The notes under the pieces are model-generated. The model did no database searches, had not been told where the DNA came from, and saw only the letters and a program-made list of their open reading frames with translations. From Eubacteriales Family XIII. Incertae Sedis bacterium (lineage in GTDB: Bacteria; Bacillota; Clostridia; Peptostreptococcales; Anaerovoracaceae): a stretch of 64,000 nt of DNA. Position 1 is the stretch's first letter. Each line of letters opens with the position of its first letter. Position numbers and translations under genes: made by a program. The stretch lies in assembly GCA_031272365.1 (NCBI GenBank), contig JAISTX010000056.1, positions 1-64,000 on the forward strand, in the 5' to 3' direction. This document shows, piece after piece, positions 59,270-64,000 of the stretch.

Positions 59270-60481
59270 ATGTTATTGAAAAATTTGGGGCTCACGTTTG
59301 AGGACATCAAGGCCTACACGGAAAAATACATGATCGAGACGTACGAGCGGTTCCCGTTCGTGGCGGAGCGCGCGAAGGGGATGTACCTGTACGACGAGAA
59401 GGGCAACGGCTACCTCGACTTCTACGGCGGCATCGCGGTGAACAGCGCGGGCAGCTGCAACGACAAGGTGCAGCAGGCGATCATCGACCAGACGGGCGAC
59501 ATCATCCACACGTTCAACTACCCGTACACGATCCCGCAGGCGCTGCTGGCGAAGCTCGTCTGCGAGACGATCGGCATGGACAAGATCTTCTTCCAGAGCA
59601 CGGGCACGGAGGCGAACGAGGCGATGATCAAGCTCGCGCGGAAGTACGGCACGGAGAAGTACGGAGACAACCGCTACCACATCGTGACGGCGAAGAACAG
59701 CTTCCACGGGCGGACGTACGGCGCGATGTCGGCGACGGGGCAGCCGGACAACGCGTGCCAGGTCGGGTTCAAGCCGATGGTGCCGGGGTTCACGTACGCG
59801 GACTTCAACGACCTCGACGCGTTCAAGGCGGCGGTCACGGAGGACACGATCGCGATCATGCTCGAGCCGATCCAGGGCGAGGGCGGCGTGAACGTGGGCA
59901 CGGAGGCGTTCTTCAAGGGCATCCGCAAGCTGTGCGACGACAACGGGCTTCTGCTGCTCATCGACGAGATCCAGACGGGCTGGTACCGGACGGGCAAGGC
60001 GATGGCGTATATGCATTTCGGGATCGAGCCGGACGTGGTGTCGATGGCGAAGGCGCTCGGCGGCGGGATGCCGATCGGGGCGATCTGCGCGAAGGCGGAG
60101 GTGGCCCAGGCGTTTTCGATGGGCTCGCACGGGACGACGTACGGCGGCAACCCGGTGTGCTGCGCGGCGGCGTACGCGGAGATCGGGGAGCTGATCGACC
60201 GCGGGCTCGGCGACAACGCGGCCGAGGTCGGCGCGTATTTCATGGAGAAGCTGCGCGGGCTGCCGCACGTGAAGGAAGTGCGCGGCGTGGGCCTGATCAT
60301 CGGCGTGGAGCTCGACATCCCGCGCGCGGTGGACGTGAAGCACGGGGCGCTCGACCGGTTCCTGCTCACGACGGCGATCGGGGCGAACGTGGTGCGCATG
60401 GTGCCGCCGCTCATCGCGACGAAGGAGGACTGCGACAAAGCGTATGATATATTGGAGGAAACAATAGGGGCCCTGCTATAA
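59270..60481 (+). CDS. Class III pyridoxal-phosphate aminotransferase
   Basis: The 403-residue fold-type I aminotransferase has FQSTGTEANEAMIKLAR, SFHGRTYGAMSATG, the class III signature LLLIDEIQTGWYRTGKAMAYMHFGIEPDVVSMAKALGGGMPIGA with the cofactor Lys in AKALGGG, and TTYGGNPVCCAAA. It is close to alanine-glyoxylate, beta-alanine-pyruvate and 4-aminobutyrate enzymes. In an operon with a methylamine methyltransferase it may deaminate the primary amine left after demethylation; that is inference. AAGGAGG 7 bases upstream of ATG. Confidence 0.88.
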   Translation: MLLKNLGLTFEDIKAYTEKYMIETYERFPFVAERAKGMYLYDEKGNGYLDFYGGIAVNSAGSCNDKVQQAIIDQTGDIIHTFNYPYTIPQALLAKLVCETIGMDKIFFQSTGTEANEAMIKLARKYGTEKYGDNRYHIVTAKNSFHGRTYGAMSATGQPDNACQVGFKPMVPGFTYADFNDLDAFKAAVTEDTIAIMLEPIQGEGGVNVGTEAFFKGIRKLCDDNGLLLLIDEIQTGWYRTGKAMAYMHFGIEPDVVSMAKALGGGMPIGAICAKAEVAQAFSMGSHGTTYGGNPVCCAAAYAEIGELIDRGLGDNAAEVGAYFMEKLRGLPHVKEVRGVGLIIGVELDIPRAVDVKHGALDRFLLTTAIGANVVRMVPPLIATKEDCDKAYDILEETIGALL

Positions 60482-60513
60482 TAGACAGAGCAGGGAAAAT
60501 AGAGGATGAGGAA

Positions 60514-63258
60514 ATGGATAGAAAAACGCTGATCATCAACGGTACGCCGCGATCGGTGCTGGCACACCCCGGGGACAGCCTCGCTGCTGTCATCCGGGGG
60601 CTCGGGCTGCTCGGCACGAAGATCTCCTGCGGCGGCGGGCAGTGCGGGGCCTGCTCGGTCATTTTGGACGGGAAGGTCGTCCGCTCCTGCGTATACAAGT
60701 TTTCGCGCGTGCCGGAAGGCGCCCGGATCACGACCATCGAGGGGATCGGGACGCCGGAACGGCCGGGTGTGTTGCAAAAAGCTTTCACCACCCATGGATG
60801 CACGCAATGCGGTTTTTGCATCCCGGGCTTCATAGTGTCCGCCGCGCAGCTCCTGATGGAGGAACTTTCGCCAACGCGTGAAACAGTGCGCGAGTGGTTT
60901 CGGAGGCATCGCAACGTCTGCCGCTGCACGGGCTACAGGCCCATCGTGGATGCGGTGATGACGGCTGCGGCGGTGCTGCGCGGCGAACTGCCCGAAGATG
61001 TGCTGGATCCGCACACGGCGGAGGAAGGGCGCATCTGGAACACAAGTTATCCCAGGCCGACGGCGCTGGCGAAGGCGACGGGGACGCTCGAGTACGGGGC
61101 GGACCTCGGGACGCACCTGCCGGACGACACGCTCCGGCTCGCGCTCGCGCAGGCGACCGTGAGCCACGCGCGCATCCTGTCCATCGACACGTCGGAGGCG
61201 GAGCAGATGGAGGGGGTCGTGCGCGTGCTGACGCACAAGGACGTGAAGGGCAACAACCGCATCTTCGGTTTCGTCCTCTACCCCTGGAGCAAGAACGACG
61301 GGTTCGACCGGCCGATCCTCTGCGACGAGAAGGTCTTCCAGTTCGGCGACGCGATCGCAATCGTGTGCGCGGACACGGAGGCGCATGCGCGGGCGGCGGC
61401 GGCGGCCGTGAAGGTGGAGTACGAGGTGCTGCCGGCGTATATGAACGCGCTGGAGGCGGCGGACCCGGGGGCGATGGAGATCCACCCGGGCACGCCGAAC
61501 GTGTTCTTCACGCAAAACCTGATCAAGGGCGACGACGTGGAGAAGGCGTTCGAGAAGGCGCACGTGGTGGTGGAGGGCGACTACTACGTGCAGCGGCAGC
61601 CGCATCTGGCGCTCGAGCCGGACGTGGGCTTCGCCTACGTGGACTCGGACGGGGTCTGCGTGATCCAGTCCAAGTCGATCAGCCTGTACTCGCACCGCAC
61701 GATGATCGCGGAGGGCCTCGGCCTGCCGCAGGAGAAGATCCGGATCATCCAGAACCCGATGGGCGGCTCGTTCGGCTACAAGCTGAGCCCGACGCTGGAG
61801 GCGCTCTGCGCGGTCGCGACGCTGGCGACGGGGCGGCCGTGCTATCTCGGCTATGATTATTATCAGAGCATCACCTACACGGGCAAGCGGTCGCCGGCGT
61901 ATTTCACGCTCAAGGCCGGGGCGGACAAGAACGGCAAGCTCACGGCTTTGAAGTCGGATTTCTATATGGACCACGGTGCGTATTCGGAGTTCGGCGACCT
62001 GCTCACGATCAAGATCATCCGCAATATCACGGCGGGCTACGACATCCCGAACAACCGGGGCGTCGGGCGGTGCGTGTTCACGAACCACGCGTTCGGGTCG
62101 GCGTTCCGCGGCTACGGGTCGCCGCAGGCGGAGTTTGCGTCGGAGTCGCTCATGGATCAGGTGGCGGAGGCGCTCGGGATGGATCCGTGGGAGTTCCGCT
62201 ACAAGAATGTGTACCGGCCGGGCGCGACGACGCCGACGGGCGACGCGCCGGACGTCTACCCCTTGCCGGCGCTGCTGGAGATGGCCAAGCCGAAGTACGA
62301 CGCGCTGTGCGAGGATGTGAAGAAGCGCGGCGTGCGGGCGGAGGGCGACGGGGCCCCTCACCTGAAATACGGCATGGGCATCGCGATCGGGGTGTACAAC
62401 GTCTCGCGCGACAGCAACGACGCGGCGGGCAGCGACATCGAGCTGCACCCGGACGGCAGCGTGACGATCTACAATACGTGGGAGGACCACGGGCAGGGCG
62501 CCGACATCGGCAGCCTCGGCACGGCGCACGAGGCGCTGCGCCCGCTCGGCCTCACGCCGGACCAGATACACCTCTGCCTGAACGACACGGCGCTGTGCCC
62601 GAACAGCGGGCCGGCGGCGGCGAGCCGGTGCCAGTACGTCGTCGGGAACGCGATCATCGACTCGGCGAACAAGCTTTTGGACGCGATGCGCAAGGAGGAC
62701 GGCACATACCGGACGTACGACGAGATGGTGGCCGAGGGCCTGCCGGTGAAGTACTCCGGCAGCTTTGCGACGGGGTCGATCTGCGAGGCGGTCGTTGAGG
62801 ATACGCTGCAGTTCCGCCCGGTGCCGACGTATATGTACGGCGTTTTCCTGACGGAGGTGGAGGTCGACACGAAGACCGGCAAGACGAAGGTGCTGAGCAT
62901 GGAGATGTTCGCGGACGTGGGCGTGGTCGGCAACCGGCTCGCGGTCGAGGGGCAGTTGCTCGGCGGCATGGCGCAGGGCGTCGGCCTCGCGCTCAAGGAG
63001 GATTTCGAGGATCTGGAGAAGCACACGACGATGGTGGCCTGCGGGATCCCGTATATCGACGACATCCCGGACGACCTGTCCGTGACGCTGCTCGAGACGC
63101 CGCGCGCGTCGGGGCCGTTCGGCGCGGCGGGCTGCGGGGAGCTGCCGCTGACGGCGCCGCACCCGGCGATCATCGGCGCGATCTACCGCGCGTGCGGGGC
63201 GCGCGTGACGCATCTGCCCGCGCTCCCGGAGAAGGTGCTGGCGGCGATGCCGCAGTGA
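60514..63258 (+). CDS. Xanthine dehydrogenase-family molybdenum hydroxylase (single-chain, aldehyde oxidoreductase-like)
   Basis: The 914-residue fusion has an N-terminal [2Fe-2S] ferredoxin domain (Cys39, 44, 47, 59), a helical second [2Fe-2S] domain (Cys99, 102, 136, 138; CRCTGYRP) and the two molybdopterin domains from about 185. It has no FAD domain. The layout and length match the aldehyde oxidoreductase of Desulfovibrio gigas (Mop, about 907 residues). The catalytic Glu lies in GAAGCGELPLTAPH near the end, with QPHLALEPD, MGGSFGYK and AFRGYGSPQAE as cofactor contacts. It probably oxidises an aldehyde or N-heterocycle arising from amine breakdown. Maturation may use XdhC (29709). Confidence 0.88.
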   Translation: MDRKTLIINGTPRSVLAHPGDSLAAVIRGLGLLGTKISCGGGQCGACSVILDGKVVRSCVYKFSRVPEGARITTIEGIGTPERPGVLQKAFTTHGCTQCGFCIPGFIVSAAQLLMEELSPTRETVREWFRRHRNVCRCTGYRPIVDAVMTAAAVLRGELPEDVLDPHTAEEGRIWNTSYPRPTALAKATGTLEYGADLGTHLPDDTLRLALAQATVSHARILSIDTSEAEQMEGVVRVLTHKDVKGNNRIFGFVLYPWSKNDGFDRPILCDEKVFQFGDAIAIVCADTEAHARAAAAAVKVEYEVLPAYMNALEAADPGAMEIHPGTPNVFFTQNLIKGDDVEKAFEKAHVVVEGDYYVQRQPHLALEPDVGFAYVDSDGVCVIQSKSISLYSHRTMIAEGLGLPQEKIRIIQNPMGGSFGYKLSPTLEALCAVATLATGRPCYLGYDYYQSITYTGKRSPAYFTLKAGADKNGKLTALKSDFYMDHGAYSEFGDLLTIKIIRNITAGYDIPNNRGVGRCVFTNHAFGSAFRGYGSPQAEFASESLMDQVAEALGMDPWEFRYKNVYRPGATTPTGDAPDVYPLPALLEMAKPKYDALCEDVKKRGVRAEGDGAPHLKYGMGIAIGVYNVSRDSNDAAGSDIELHPDGSVTIYNTWEDHGQGADIGSLGTAHEALRPLGLTPDQIHLCLNDTALCPNSGPAAASRCQYVVGNAIIDSANKLLDAMRKEDGTYRTYDEMVAEGLPVKYSGSFATGSICEAVVEDTLQFRPVPTYMYGVFLTEVEVDTKTGKTKVLSMEMFADVGVVGNRLAVEGQLLGGMAQGVGLALKEDFEDLEKHTTMVACGIPYIDDIPDDLSVTLLETPRASGPFGAAGCGELPLTAPHPAIIGAIYRACGARVTHLPALPEKVLAAMPQ

Positions 63259-63321
63259 CGATGCGGTGGCGCTGTTGCTGCGATGCGTGGCCGGTGATGA
63301 GAGGTCGGTGATACGGATACG

Positions 63322-64000
63322 GTGATTCGGGAACCGCAGGATATACAACGGATCGAGGAAAGGTGTCTGGGGCTGCACGCGCCGTTTTGCGAGGCGGGCT
63401 GCCCCTTTCACGTGGAGGCGCGCGAGATGCTCGCGGCCGTTTCTGCGGGGGATATGGCGGCGGCGTTTGGGTTTTTGGCCAAGGCGGCGCCGTTCCCTTT
63501 GATCTTGGGGAGCCTGTGCGCGCATCCCTGCGAGGGGGTGTGCCGGCTGTCCGAGGCCTGCGGCGGCGTGGCCGTGCGCATTTCGGAGGTCGAGCGCGCG
63601 GTGGTGCGGGCGGCGCTCGCGGCGGCGGAGGCTGAAGAGGCTGGCGGGGCGCTGCTCCGCGAGCGCGTGGGGCGGCTGCCGCCGAAGGCGCGGCGCGCCG
63701 CCGTCATCGGTGCGGGGCTCGCCGGCATGACGGCCGCGCTGCTTTTGGTGCGGCGCGGGTACCCCGTGGACCTGTATGAGAAGGCGGACTGCGTCGGCGG
63801 GCGCTTGGTCGGGGCGGCGGGCTTGCCCACCGGGGCGCTGGCGTGGGAAACCCGGCGTTTGGACGCGTGGGCGAACCTGCTGCAAATCCATCTGCGCTCG
63901 GAGGTGGGCGGGCCCGGCGGGCCTTCCTTTGAGGAGATTTCCGAGGCGCATGACGCGGTGTTCGTGGCGTGCGGTTTGCCTATGGCGGGCGTGCCGGAGC
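63322..64000 (+). CDS. NAD(P)/FAD-dependent oxidoreductase with N-terminal cysteine cluster, truncated by the window end
   Basis: The frame is open from GTG 63322 to the end of the window (226 codons). The N-terminus has the Cys pattern of GltD-like [4Fe-4S] domains (CEAGCPFH, then LCAHPCEGVCRLSEACGG), followed by the FAD motif AAVIGAGLAGMTAALLLVRRGYPVDLYEKADCVGGRL. This type often transfers electrons to or from molybdenum hydroxylases, and the neighbour upstream lacks an FAD domain, so it may be the electron partner. An in-frame TGA at 63298 limits the upstream extent; no clear ribosome binding site seen. Confidence 0.7.
   Translation, partial: MIREPQDIQRIEERCLGLHAPFCEAGCPFHVEAREMLAAVSAGDMAAAFGFLAKAAPFPLILGSLCAHPCEGVCRLSEACGGVAVRISEVERAVVRAALAAAEAEEAGGALLRERVGRLPPKARRAAVIGAGLAGMTAALLLVRRGYPVDLYEKADCVGGRLVGAAGLPTGALAWETRRLDAWANLLQIHLRSEVGGPGGPSFEEISEAHDAVFVACGLPMAGVPE

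Noticed and set aside
42080-60513. A pyrrolysyl tRNA gene (pylT) or pyl biosynthesis genes inside the island
   Set aside because: I looked in the intergenic gaps for a CTCTAAA anticodon arm and among the proteins for PylS/B/C/D motifs and found none; they must lie outside the window if present.
59674-63951. 1425-codon minus-strand open frame opposite the aminotransferase and Mo hydroxylase genes
   Set aside because: Low-complexity Arg/His/Ala-rich product; the opposite strand encodes two well-conserved enzymes.

Overview
The window looks like a high-G+C member of the Clostridia (Bacillota). It has single-membrane lipoproteins with lipobox signals, a YerB-type DUF3048 lipoprotein, strong Shine-Dalgarno sites with frequent TTG starts, and a corrinoid methyltransferase island. 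I cannot place it to genus. The main result is that two methylamine methyltransferase genes, mttB (53148-54623, minus) and mtbB (56438-57829, plus), are each interrupted by one in-frame TAG exactly where pyrrolysine sits in the archaeal enzymes. The organism therefore almost certainly decodes UAG as pyrrolysine, although many other genes here still end in TAG.

Layout. 1-12440: a dispersed repeat, then a 4035-residue membrane-anchored surface protein built from MBG/YDG-like, fibronectin-like and other beta domains. 12441-13379: two repeat blocks and a small lipoprotein. 13436-29532 (minus): one tightly coupled exopolysaccharide operon from a sigma-A promoter at 29578-29606. It holds an initiating sugar transferase, a secreted glycosidase, an acyl-AMP ligase with its carrier protein, two hexapeptide acyltransferases, a TupA-like ATP-grasp protein, several glycosyltransferases (one fused to an extracytoplasmic esterase), a flippase, a chain-length regulator, and a polymerase fused to a second chain-length domain. 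29709-41442: XdhC, a beta-CASP nuclease, lipoproteins (DUF3048, cyclophilin, a duplicated pair around a macro-domain gene, one of unknown fold), a metallo-hydrolase and RlmN; 41435-42079: endonuclease III.

42137-64000: methyl-amine island. A first operon encodes a 54-residue protein, a DUF1638 protein, two 3-hydroxyacyl-CoA-dehydrogenase-family enzymes and a non-pyrrolysine MttB homologue. Next are two solute:sodium symporters, each preceded by a tiny one-helix protein, a second MttB homologue without pyrrolysine, mttC-mttB, a PAS/sigma-54 activator, then mtbB followed by a third symporter, a class III aminotransferase, a molybdenum hydroxylase and a truncated flavoprotein. Four good -24/-12 promoters and three copies of a TGATG-N8-CATCA-type site tie most of the island to the activator. 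The inferred scheme is uptake of methylated or quaternary amines by the symporters, demethylation onto corrinoid proteins such as MttC, and side-chain processing by the dehydrogenases, aminotransferase and Mo hydroxylase. The corrinoid reactivase, the methyl-corrinoid:folate (or thiol) methyltransferase and the pyl genes are not in this window.

Short palindromic elements are scattered through the window. They build linker sequence in the giant protein, add a loop to RlmN, supply TAG stop codons to two genes, and resemble a transcription terminator.
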